59,413 nt of DNA, taken from NCBI GenBank assembly GCA_022925895.1, contig JAKSYS010000379.1:1-59413 (forward strand), written 5' to 3'. A model generated the notes under the pieces. That model was not told the origin of the DNA and searched no databases. It saw only the letters and a list, made by a program, of their open reading frames with translations. Positions 33,393 to 44,139 of the stretch are shown piece after piece. The DNA is from Fragilaria crotonensis (taxonomy: Eukaryota > Bacillariophyta > Fragilariophyceae > Fragilariales > Fragilariaceae). How positions within the stretch are numbered: position 1 is the stretch's first letter; each line of letters begins with the position of its first letter. A program made the translations under genes and the position numbers.

Positions 33393-34520
33393 GGGGTTGC
33401 GGGAAACACCGATTTTTCATTACGGTTCCCGCAACCCCGAAGAATTCCGCGTTTACCAGGGTTTTTAACGGCGTCTTGGATCTCTGCCATTGATCAGCTC
33501 GTATAGCGTAGTAGTATGATATATGCATATATGTCATACCATGGTACTAGTACATTTGATTACCATGTAAGAAAGGCGAAGGACAAAGCCGGCAGCTTTT
33601 TTAGGGGATGCGGGAAACAGCTGGTTTCGATTTGTTGTTTCGTACTATTATCGAAAAATGGAGCTCGACAAAAATAGCGTCTTTCAGAGAATTTTCGAGT
33701 TGTCCGGAGGATTTTTGAGTTGTCCGGAGGATTTTCGAGTTGTCCTTCTGGATCACTTCTTAACCCTATTTTTGTGTAGCTCCTGGTATAGGTCTACAGG
33801 GATTAAAAAGAAGTGATCCCAATTCCGGATCACTCATTTCTTGAAACGACTTTTCGGAGCGATTTGACTTTTTGAAACTCGTTTCAGAGGATGAAATTAC
33901 TTTTACATGGACTACTCTACTGACATTCCTACACACCCTAGTACTCAGTACCGCTATGCATTAGGGATACGCTCTCGGACAACTTCTCGGATCACTCGGA
34001 CAACTTCTCGGATCACTCGGACAACTTCTCGGATCACTCGGACAACTTCCTATATGATTGTCGAATCCGTGTTGAGCTCTCTCTGACGCAATAGCGTGAC
34101 ACCAGAGAATCAATTCCAGCCGGTTCCCGCAACCCCTAAAAAAACCCCCGACTTTGTCCTTCGCGTATCTTACATGCTCATCATACGTATGACATATATG
34201 CATATATCATACGATAGCAATACAAGCTGTTCAATGGAAGCGCGATCCGAGACGCCGTTACGAACCCTGGGAAACGGTGTTCTCTCTACTAGTAGTAGAG
34301 TTCTGGGTTTTTAGGAGGAAGCAAACGTAATCTAATATATTATTTCATTTTATGCGTAGTCTACTATATATATATATATTGTTACTATACTCTTATACTA
34401 CAGTACTCTGTATTCCAGTACAGTACTTGTATTCTGTACTGATTCCAGCACTGAACTGTACGCCGGAATTCTTCGGGGTTGCGGGAACCGTATTGAAAAA
34501 TCGGTGTTTCCCGCAACCCC
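33393..34520. mobile_element. Foldback element with GGGGTTGCGGG ends, ~1.13 kb (family D)
   Basis: The outermost ~57 bp at each end are near-perfect inverted repeats (GGGGTTGCGGGAAACACCGA, then GGTTCCCGCAACCCCGAAGA). Homology continues inward in blocks: GCATATATGTCATAC at 33525 against 34190, and GCGAAGGACAAAG near 33578 against 34160. The whole can therefore fold into a long hairpin. The centre has direct repeats of GAGTTGTCCGGAGGATTTT (33698-33740) and of CTCGGATCACTCGGACAACT (about 33980-34050). Flanks share ATT. It has no coding capacity. Confidence 0.7.
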
Positions 34521-34586
34521 ATTAATTTAGGGTTCGATTTTCGTTACTTCGAACTGTTGTCCATTGGACAAAAATGAAATTGTAAG

Positions 34587-35388
34587 GGTATGTCCATACA
34601 AGACAACTTCGATCGAAGTTTCCAAGTTTCCAAGTGGTCGAACTAATCAACTCGTGACTCAACTTCGATTTCTGAGTTAGTGGGACTCACCTTTTGTCAC
34701 GATCTCGATCGAAGTTGACGAAAGATTTTTATCCAAGTTCAGAAATCCAAGTTTCATAACCTGTTCGACACGTTTAGTTTTAACCACTAGTTTTGGAACA
34801 ATATGTACTAAGAACACCATTCTTTGCTCTTTTGTATCCAATTCACTGCATCAACCTTCGTAGACTGCCTTTCTCCAGATCAAGAGCACCGTATCCTTAT
34901 GCCCTTCGGAAGTACATGGACCACTATAGTGCCGTGTGTTGCTCTAGAAGTGGACGATCCTTGTCTTCTATTCCTCTTTGCAATCCATGATGTCTAAATG
35001 CAACATCTGACCCCACATTTGCATTGATGTGTCATCATTACTGACGGATAATGAAATTCAATTGTCGAAGTGAAAAAGACACTCATCAGGTATTGCTAGT
35101 AGAGTACTCCGTACAGCGTATCTGGATGACTTGATCACGGCTCTATCTCATGTCGTCGTCGTCGTCGTCTGATATATACTGAGTGAGTACTGAGAGTACT
35201 GCGTACGCGCCCTACTCCCATGGCTATTTAGAGATGGGAAGTTGGGAGTTGGAAACTTCGATCGAAGTTTTTTCATGTCGCCGTATGGACACCACTTCGG
35301 GAAGACAAAAATCGAACCCAAAATTAATTGGTTATGTGTACTTGGAAACTTGGAAACTTGGATCGAAGTTGTCTTGTATGGACATACC
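34587..35388. mobile_element. 0.8-kb inverted-repeat element (family B)
   Basis: The ends are inverted repeats: 34587 reads GGTATGTCCATACAAGACAA, then CTTCGATCGAAGTTTCCAAG. The reverse complement of the right end at 35388 is the same, with GATCCAAG for GATCGAAG. The subterminal words (GACTCAACTTCGATTTCTGA near 34660) link it to the element at 19901-21179. It has no coding capacity. It sits inside the larger cluster. Confidence 0.7.
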
Positions 35389-36835
35389 TTAAGTATCGAA
35401 GTTTTGAACTCCCAAGTTCTCAGCCATTGGGCCCTGAGGAGTACAGTAGTGAGCGTCTCTACTCTCTCCTCACAATGATTGCGGCTCGTTTGTGCTACAA
35501 AAACAGCGTACTAGTAGAGCGTGTCCTAAATTCAAGGCACATCAGCAGCATGGCACTCAACAAGCATGTATTAGATGGCTGTGGTGGACAGTCGGTTTCT
35601 ATTCTTGCTTCTATTATTGGCTGATAGTACCATCGACTAATGTCAAGAACAGTCTCGTTCAAACAAGGAGACAAACCAAGCCAGGTGGCACGTGCAGTCT
35701 CATTGAGCAGTCACAATTCTCTTTCCGGCGCTGTACGTCTATCGGACGTACACACGTATTGCTCGTGCACGGTGGATCCTGCTGAAGAAGAATTTGTCCA
35801 TTGCCTTCAAGGTTGGATTCGGCAATTCGAATTAGCTCGCAGAGGATGAAACCACAACCACGCCATCAGAACGTGTCATTTGAGAGCAGTGTCATGTTGA
35901 TTGGTGTCGTGTTGGAGGGGTCAATGCGAGGTGAGAACGTTCAACGCCACGATTCTGTTTTTTATGCAATTCAGGAACTCAAGGGAGAGCGTGACGGGTT
36001 GAGCGTAGCGCTGGGCTTTGCAAGGGGATTCGTGCCATGTGATGAACACGCTGCTGCTACTGCACCGTAACCCGGTGAGATGTGGCATCAAGAACAGCAG
36101 CATCAACTCCGTTAGCAACAATCCTGGGGGGAGAAACAAATACTGCCGACGATGAAACCCCTGACACGATGAGCCATCTGCTGCCCGACACATGAATCGC
36201 CCGATACAATTGATTCAGCAGTTCTTCAGCATCAGCGGGACAATGCTGCAAACATTGCATGACCCGATCGTTAAGCAGCATTAAACCTGTCGGAAACTGA
36301 AGCTGCAGCGTCGATGTGCCATTGGGAGGACCAATCGACAACACTCGTCGTTGTGTGATAAAAAATGCGAGTGCTGCTTCACATACATTTGCATACTGTA
36401 TCATGTATGCAGTATAATGTGTTCTCTATTACAGTACTCGTGTTTTATCCTATCTAGTTGAACAGGTTATGAAACTTCGATGCAAACTTGGATTTTTTTT
36501 CTTCGTTAACTTCGATCTCGTGGGTAACGAAAATCGAGTCTTACTAACTCAGAAATCGAAGTTGAGTCACGAATGAATGGGTAATGAGCACTTCGAAACT
36601 TCGATTCTTCGATTTTCAAAAAACCCAATGGACAGGCCCTCAAGGTTAATGTTTCCTGTCATGCAGATAAAGAAGTGATTACAGGATAAGATCTTATCTA
36701 CCTGCTGGCGTGGTCTGTTGTCTACGTGGCTGGAACGGAATGCCAGACAGACGACTCTATCCTGACCTCCTCTTCGGCCTGGATGGCCTAGTTTCCAGTC
36801 CGGGACCAGACCTCCTCTCAAACCCAAACTCATGC

Positions 36836-37090
36836 CATTAAATCGGTAACCAGGTCCATGAACAAAGTAGTACCAAGGGCCTTGGTGCATACGTCCGCAA
36901 AATTCTCGTGTGATCGGCACCATCGTGCGTTGACAATCTTAGCCGCAATCGCCTCGCGCACATAGTGATAAGAAATTGCGATGTGTTTCTTTTTAAGCTC
37001 GCCCTCCGGTATTTCAGCACTCTGGATTACACCGAAATTGTCCCCATAGAGGTTCGTAGGCTGAGCAATAGGAACCCACCAAGTGGAGGA
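36836..37090 (-). pseudogene. Antisense copia RNase H fragment
   Basis: Read on the minus strand, one frame gives VPIAQPTNLYGDNFGVIQSA, then LKKKHIAISYHYVREAI, HENFADVCTKALGTTLF and a stop at 36836. This is the C-terminal RNase H end of a Ty1/copia pol of a different lineage from the plus-strand copia next door. Upstream sequence is lost within about 30 bp, where the neighbouring element begins. About 190 bp after the stop (to ~36645) may be its LTR remnant, starting after a purine-rich GAGAGGAGG. The fragment is truncated by the family C element or its insertion. Confidence 0.75.
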
Positions 37091-37119
37091 GGAAGCACAA
37101 AGCTTCTCTCGTTTTCAGG

Positions 37120-39114
37120 TTGTTTAAATCAGCCAGGAAGAAGATCTCAGCAACAATCAGAGCTGTCGGAGACGCAATTGCGTCATCAGCCACCAACCAG
37201 CAGCGACGAAGGAAAGGCAAGCAGAACGGCGTCAGAAAAGGGGCGTCCAGCGGAATGGGCTTTAACAAGCGCAACATTCAGACATCGGCGTGGCATAGAA
37301 CGGCGGCGACAGTATGTTTAGTGGCAACTGCAGGAACAGCAACAGGGGCTCGTTTCGACTCCGATTCGGTCATTATCCACGTGGACAACTGCGCATCCAG
37401 ATGTATATCGAACTCACTTGCAGACTTCGTGAAGCCTCCACAGAAGGTTATTGGAAGGATCAAGGGCATGGGAGGCGACAAAGTGGCAGTCACCGGCATT
37501 GGGATGATTCGATGGACAATCGACGACGACATGGGGACCGCCCACTCGTTTGTGATTCCAGGGTCCCTGTACATTCCCGACTCTCCAGCACGTCTTTTCT
37601 CCCCGCAACACTGGGCGCAAGAAAGGAAGGACGACTATCCGGAGCGGAACGGGTCATGGCAAGCAACATTCTCCGATCACGTCATGCTGGTCTGGGGACA
37701 AAAGAAGTTCAGTAAGAAGATTCCGTTCGATAAATCGAACGTCGCCACATTCACCACGACGCCAGGTTGCAAGAACTTCCGGCTCTTCAGGGCATGTCTC
37801 GAAGCAACAGACGATGACGAAATCAACGCGTGCGAATGCGTTGCTTTCGATGCGACAATCATCGAAGACGATGAGGACGACGAAGTCACCGAACATCAGA
37901 GCGAGTACCACGAGGACGACGCATCAATTGAACCAGTCCCGCAAACATTGCGTCAAGGACCATCAGTCCAAATACAGACGGCAGCCGATGATCAGGAAGA
38001 GCAGGGATATACCAAGACGACTAGACACCACGATACGTCATACGACGCATATAAGAACGTGGCGGTCGTAGAGGACGTCGAAGAAGACAGTTTCGCGGGA
38101 AAACTCACAGCTACAGCGGAACTGCTCCTCTGGCACTTCAGGCTAGGACACGTCCCATTCTCAAGGCTCGTGAACATGGCGAAAGAGGGGCTGCTCCCGA
38201 AACGTCTAAGCAACTGTCGAGTTCCTAAATGCTCATCGTGCATCTATGGGAAAATGACCAGAAGGGCAAAACGGACAAAGAACGAGAAAAGCAGGATCGA
38301 AGCCCGGGTACTTACCGGCCCAGGGTCATGTGTCTCAGTGGATCAGCTGGAGTCCCGCACGATGGGCCTTATTGGGCACATGAAGGGGACGCCTACTGTA
38401 CTACAGCGGTATCGCTGCGCAACAATCTACATCGATCACTACAGTCGCCTATCCTACGTTCATCTCCAGAGGCAACTGACATCGGAAGAGACGGTACAAG
38501 GAAAAGTCGCGTTTGAGAAATTCTGCGAGGCGCGAGGAGTCACTGTAACGCACTACCACGCCGACAACGGTAGATTCGCGGACAAGGGATTTGTTAATCA
38601 TGTTACTGCCAACCGGCAGTCTATAACCTATTGCGGCGTCAACGCACACTTTCAAAATCCGGAGAAGAGGATCCGCGACTTGCAAGACCAGGTGACCACA
38701 ATGCTCCTCCATGCGGAATCAAAGTGGCCGGACGTCATCACGGCAAACCTATCGCCATATGCCCTCAGAGAGGCAAACGAGACGCTCAACGCAACGCCAA
38801 GCAAGGTCACCGGGAAGGTGGCCAATCAAGTGTTCTCCAACAACGACACACCAACGATGCTCAGGCACTACCACACGTTCGGATGCCCGGTGTACATTCT
38901 GGACGACAACCTCGCCGCGGGAAAAAGCATTCCCAAATGGCATCGGCGCGCCAGGCTCGGAGTGTACCTCGGGAGATCGCCTAACCACGCTCAATCCGTA
39001 GCCCTCGTCTTAAATCTATCGACGGGACTCGTTTCGCCCCAGTTCCACCTCAAGTTCGATGATCTTTTCGAGACCATAAAGGATCACGATACCTATCCCA
39101 ACAGATGGAAGGTG
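37120..39114 (+). CDS. Copia pol, protease and integrase part
   Basis: A 665-residue open frame. The aspartic protease motif is DNCASRC (near 37387). A GAG-pre-integrase part follows (LLWHFRLGHVPFSRLVNMA, then CSSCIYGK), then the integrase core with Asp in SVDQLES, Asp in HADNGRF and Glu in PEKRIRDLQDQ. It ends with GVYLGRSPNHAQSVALVLNL and FDDLFE, the usual linker to reverse transcriptase. No gag or CCHC knuckle is seen upstream and no 5' LTR was found, so the element is 5'-truncated at its border with the antisense copia fragment. The product would act in cDNA integration. Unlike host genes nearby, this long frame has no breaks. Confidence 0.85.
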
Positions 39115-39654
39115 TAAAGTTTTATTCGCAGTGTTTGAGACCGCAAACAAGGGCTAACAACGAATTAGTTATCGCAGGAGCGTTTGTACTCTTTGTAGAA
39201 ATTTGTTTTACTAATTGTGAGCTTATTTATAAAGTGAATTTGGCAAGATTGATCTGCCCTTTAGCAAGATTGAAAGGAGCTTCTTCATGCACTTTCCTTG
39301 TTCTTCATGTTCTTTGTTTGTTCTTCCTGGGTTCTTCAGAATCCTTTCTGTAGCTTGTTGGTAGACCTGTGCTGAATCCCAGAGAATCTGGAGAATGTAA
39401 CATGTATCTGGAGCATGTAATATGAATATAAAGTGATGCACTTGTTTGTGTTCTTGTTGAGACCGGCTGGCTCCGCGGAACAATTCTCCGCGTTCCGAAG
39501 AGCAATGACTCGTAGAAATTATGAGAGCGCTGACGTGTCACCTCGAAACGGGACTCACCGGAGAAACTTTGGTTGACTGACGGACGATTGATGACGCGTG
39601 GAACTTTGGACGATAGGAGAGGTAGAGTACCCTCAATCCTGAAGATATTGTTTT
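39115..39654. mobile_element. 540-bp insertion splitting copia pol, 6-bp duplication and GT-AG edges
   Basis: AAGGTG occurs at 39109-39114 and again at 39655-39660. Removing the 540 bp joins NRWKV to ATHFKK in one frame. The insert carries stop codons in the pol frame. It can be read two ways: as an insertion with a 6-bp target duplication, or as a spliceable intron with donor GTGTAA and acceptor TTTTAAG, which would restore the same protein. No inverted ends or coding capacity are seen. Confidence 0.65.
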
Positions 39655-41723
39655 AAGGTGGCAACCCATTTCAAGAAGGAAAAAGGATCGAAGACACGCA
39701 GAGAAGTCACCAGCGTTCCAAGGGAAGAAACTCAGGAAACGACAGGCGGCGGAGGAAATGACCACCAGCAACCATCGAATCCACCTAATGACGATACTGG
39801 GAGGCAGGCCGAATCGCAAACGGAAACGGGAGTGATCAAAGAGGAGCCAACAACAATCATCACCGCCCAATCAGGAAGACCTGAAGAATCAGCCGAAGAA
39901 GTGAGCGTCAGGAAGTGGGCGAGGCGCCACAAACCAACGACGAGGCTCCTGGAAAGTCAGGCTCAGGCCAGGTTGAACGACCATGCAGCGTTCTCAGCGA
40001 CCCTTCCGAGTCAGGAAGCCAGGAGCAACCAAGGGAACGATTACGACGCTGACGTGTATCACGGCGCCGAAGAATACGAGATCCAGCGACAGATGGCGGA
40101 TCCAATCGCTTTCGCTGCGAGTTCGGACCCCGACATAATGTACCTGCATGAAGCGCTCAAACAGCCGGACAGGAAGCATTTTATCCAGGCTATGGTCGAC
40201 GAAGTCACGACACACACTGAGCGCGGACACTGGAAGTTAATACCGATTTCGGAAGTACCATCAGGCACGAAGATCCTACCAGCAGTGTGGGCAATCAGAC
40301 AAAAAAGGAAGATCCTATCCCGAGAGGTCTATAAGTGGAAGGCAAGACTGAACATACACGGTGGTAAACAGACCTACGGAGTGGACTACTGGGAGACGTA
40401 CGCGGCAGCTTTAAAGTGGAGCTCGATCCGGTTCTTCCTGGTACAAGCAAGCGTTGATCAATAACTGGCACACAAGACAAATCGATTTCGTCCTCGCATA
40501 CCCCCAGGCGGACGTGGAGTGCGACCTCTACCTAGAAGTCCCACAGGGTTTTGAGTTCAAAGGTTCAAGGAAATTCCACTGCCTGAAACTCGTAAAGAAT
40601 TTGTACGGCAGTAAAGCCGCAGGACGGGTCTGGCAACAGCATCTGTTTAAGGGACTGGGCGAACTTGGCTTTGTCCAGAGCGGGACCGACGAATGTGTCT
40701 TTTATCGAGGCACAACCACATTCATGATCTACACTGACGACGGAATTTTCTGCGGGCCCGACGAAGCTGAGATTGCAGGTTGTTTGAAGGATCTCAGTTC
40801 GCGTTTCGACATCACCGACGAGGGAGATATCGATGAGTACCTCGGCGTAAAGGTGACCCGCGAAGACGACGGGACCATAACATTGACGCAGCCGCATCTG
40901 ATCGACAGCATCATTGCTGATCTCGGTTTCAGGAGAACACGAAGACAAAGAGTACCCCAGCGCCATCAACTGCAAGCATCAATCGAGACCTCGACGGTGA
41001 AGCACACAACGAATCGTGGGAATATCGATCGGTCATTGGAAAGCTTAACTTCGAGAAGTCTACCAGGCCTGACATCGCTTTCGCAGTCCATCAATGCGCC
41101 AGATACTCCAGCAACCCGAAGGAATGTCACTCGGCAGCAGTCCGATATATTGTCCGGTACCTCATGGCAACCAGGGACAAGGGATTATTCTCCGGCCTAC
41201 CGATCACAGCTTTGAATGCTACGTGGATGCAGACTTTCAAGGCGGGTGGGACATACGCACAGCAACTGAAGACTCGACAACAGCGAAATCCAGGACAGCA
41301 TACATCATTATGTACGGCAAGTGCCCGATCGTTTGGGCATCAAAAATGCAGACGGACATTGCACTGTCAACGACAGAGAGTGATTACTCCGCTTTATTGG
41401 AAGCAACGAGAGAAGTTTTGTGGTTGATGGGGCTCATGACTGAAGTCAAGGAGCGCCTGATCCCAGGGACGATAAATATCCCAACGATCAAATGTACTGT
41501 CTTCGAGGACAACGAAGGCGCCAAAGCAATGGCCACTGCCCCGAAGATGAGGCCGAGAACGAAACATATTAATGGAAGAATGCACCACTTCAGAGGTGCA
41601 GTCGCATCGGGCAAGATCAAGATCGAGTCGATCGATACGTCGGACCAACTTGCGGACATCGGGACGAAGCCATTGGCAAAGGATCTTTTCACTAGATTGA
41701 GAAAGGAAATCATGGGGTGGTGA
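39655..41723 (+). CDS. Copia pol, reverse transcriptase and RNase H part, frames broken
   Basis: This continues the pol of 37120-39114 after the 540-bp insertion. The reverse transcriptase shows WKLIPISEVPSGTKILPAVW, YKWKARLNIHGG, then after a one-base shift near 40450 QIDFVLAYPQADVE, LKLVKNLYGSKAAGRVW and the catalytic YTDDG near 40732 (the usual copia motif is YVDD). After further shifts near 40950 and 41200 come RPDIAFAVHQCARYSSNP and the RNase H parts CYVDADF, ALSTTESDYSALLEATREV and DNEGAKAMA, ending at TGA 41721-41723. A purine-rich GGGGTGGTGA overlaps the stop and could be the polypurine tract. A 3' LTR may follow but has no partner copy here. Confidence 0.82.
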
Positions 41724-42277
41724 TCTACAATGCTCCACCCGAATAAATGAGGAAGTGTGGATTATCGGATATTGGCACGGGATACCGTGCTACAGTCGGA
41801 TCACGCCATCATACACGATATCTATATCGGATGATCATTTACAACGGTGTTCTGGATTGTACATAGAGTATGATTTAAGAAAGGGACCTGCGACATATCT
41901 ACGGTATACAACGAACATACAATGATCGTGAATCAGTTTCGGCTGTTTCAAAATGGATCTATATCGATTGGACAGATGTTCCAACGATGAAGATTGAATG
42001 AGTAGATTAAGCTCACTTTATTATAAAATTAATACTGACCACCAATCAATCTATTTCCTACGGGTTAGACTGATTTCCCACAGATTGCTTGAGCATTGAG
42101 CCATTCGTCGATCGCATGCGGATCGAACGGCCAATTTTTGTCCGACGCCTTCCCATCGATTGCATCGACGCAGGTTAGAAATTGATAAATTTGTTTGGCT
42201 ATTTCTCTATTGGTGTAAAGAAGTTCCTCTAGAAGTGGGGAAATTTTAGGTGAAAACAACTGCCCCTGACGGTCATT
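41724..42277. other. Possible copia 3' end, no gene
   Basis: About 550 bp with no supported gene. The first part may be the copia 3' LTR, but no second copy exists in the window to define it. CTGACGGTCA near 42267 matches the unit of the array at 44290. Confidence 0.4.
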
Positions 42278-42278
42278 T

Positions 42279-42419
42279 TTAGGTGTTTTTGTTACCTAAA
42301 ATTCAGGAAATGATTGAGAATGTTTCTCCTCGCCTACGTGATCGATTGGTACACGTTTACGCACAAATAAAAACTTCCCGTTCAGTTTCCTGAATTTTAG
42401 GTAAGGAATCCACCTAACA
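42279..42419. repeat. Miniature inverted-repeat unit with TTAGGT-N9-ACCTAA hairpins
   Basis: 42279-42310 (TTAGGTG, seven bases, TTACCTAAAATTCAGGAAA) and 42386-42419 are inverted copies, enclosing 75 bp. Each arm contains its own small hairpin, TTAGGT, a nine-base loop, ACCTAA. A third copy lies at 44101-44130. Confidence 0.6.
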
Positions 42420-44100
42420 TTTGACGTGTTGACTTGACCGCGTGTCTAATCACCGTACGTCGCAGTACTGTGCCAAAAATCACAGTAGACAACCTCAACT
42501 ACAGTACAGATTTATACAGTACTCCTGTACTTTGGGTTTTGTTACAGTGTATTGTAAGCTTATATTTGTTTACCAACAACATACTAAAAGAAATCAACCA
42601 TAGCTATGAATCAGCAATGAGAGCTCTCCAATCAGATATCAAAACAATTTTTACTGTACATTCCACACTATGAAACTTTGTTATGAAAACTTGACCCGAA
42701 ATCAATTTTTCAATTAATTTTACTTCAATAGCTTCATGTATCACAGAGGATGTATGCCTTGTGGGATCTATCAGTAGAAAAGCTTGTCAGGAAGTCTTCC
42801 TTGTCTTCCAGTCTTGCCCTTGTTTGTGATAGTTATACAGCCATCACCATTCAAAGCATCAGTAGAACAGAGACCACTAGTGCACCAACTGTTGCGGGAG
42901 AAGGCAAAGCATAGTTGGCACAGCAGTGGCATTGGCACCTCAACAGTACTAACCCTGTATTTGAACGTGAACAGTTTCAACAGTTCCACTGCAGCAGCTC
43001 TCATCACACATGAGCAGAAAAAGAGTTCTCAGTTGTTGACACGACCTCATGTTATGCAATAAAAATCATACAACTACTATGGGCAGTGATGGTGGAGAAG
43101 ACACTTGTCCTCAACAAGATGATCATGATGGATGATGGCAATAAGTGCGCGCTTGTGGATTTAGCAAATCAAACATGATTGATCAGTTACCAAATCCAAG
43201 AGGAAAATGACACCAGATCAATGTCCAGAACTAAACAGACCATCAAAACATTCAAATGATATTCTTAAACTAAGTGTAAGAATGTGGTTGTTTGAGAGCA
43301 ATACCAACAATTGCAAGCATGTTTATGAAAACTTGATCAATCCATTTTTGTCTGGCAAGGTGCTGGCATCATCATCATCATCATCAGCAAGAAAATGGAG
43401 ATGCCAGCATTGGAGCACCAGCAGCCAGTTTGAGAATGTGGTTAGCGTTATGGGAGTGCCTATGTTGTTTACAAGGAATTGACACTGGCACTTGACACAA
43501 TGAAGCGGAAACTACTGCTCCAAATTGGGAGCATCAATGTCTAGTTTTTTACTCACATGCATAATAGTGAGGATAGCTTGCCACCTAATGAAATATCATG
43601 TTCGAGGAGATTTAAATTATTTCAGTTGGATATCACAATACCCCAAATCTGAGGAGGCACAAATGCTGCTAACTTTTTATGGTCAATCAACATCATCAAT
43701 AAATGGAATTGATCTTTATTTTATGTACTCGGAGTACAAATTAGTGATGCTTGCAGCCTCCAGAAGTCTATGGATGCATGTGAGTAGTACTCCGTATAAA
43801 CTCAATTAATTAAATGTTAAACAGCAGTAACCCAATGTGAGGACACAATAAGGTTGGAGTGCCATTAATGAATCTAGGATCATCTTCAATCAACCCAAAA
43901 GGACCAAAATTCAATGAGTTACAAACAAAACAGTGATGCCACATTTATCTTTGTTTAGCAAAGGCCGTTTTTAGTTCTTTTACATATACTGTAATTACTG
44001 TACTAGCTCAATTTTGTCGAGTAAATGTACGTATACCTGCTTTTCTGTGCATTGAACGTGTGGGGTGTGTGCCGCACCTACACTACTTTATCTTCATTTT
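42420..44100. other. AT-rich region between hairpin motifs, no gene recognised
   Basis: About 1.7 kb, AT-rich. Open frames (43207-43482, 43525-43809) lack domains. A (CAT)n run lies near 43370-43386. With the outward hairpin copies at 42386 and 44130 it could be the inside of one 1.74-kb element, but nothing inside confirms that. Confidence 0.4.
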
Positions 44101-44130
44101 TTAGGTGTCTGATCTACCTAAAATTCAGGG
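44101..44130. repeat. Third copy of TTAGGT-N9-ACCTAA-AATTCAGG hairpin motif
   Basis: TTAGGT, nine bases, ACCTAA, AATTCAGG, in the same orientation as 42279-42310. The six-base arms and the AATTCAGG tail are conserved, while the loop sequence is not. Confidence 0.6.
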
Positions 44131-44139
44131 TGTGAAGCA

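Larger units (their letters stand above)
33329..36639. mobile_element. Outer element of a nested inverted-repeat cluster, ~3.3 kb (family C)
   Basis: 33329-33383 and 36585-36639 are inverted repeats of ~55 bp starting GGGCCTGTCCATYGGGTTTT and continuing GAAAATCGAAGAATCGAAG. Both ends abut TCA, a possible 3-bp target duplication. The start resembles PIF/Harbinger-type ends, but no transposase is recognisable. It contains a foldback element (33393-34520) and another TIR element (34587-35388). Open frames between 35640 and 36404 on both strands show no domain I can name. The right subterminal part (near 36555) shares the TTCGATTTCTGAGTTAGT words with families A and B. Confidence 0.65.

Noticed and set aside
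35640-36404. Possible transposase or other gene in the outer nested element
   Set aside because: Open frames on both strands are short and show no catalytic motif. Kept only as unexplained interior sequence.
41724-42060. Defined copia 3' LTR
   Set aside because: No matching copy exists upstream of 37120, so neither the ends nor the identity can be shown from this window.
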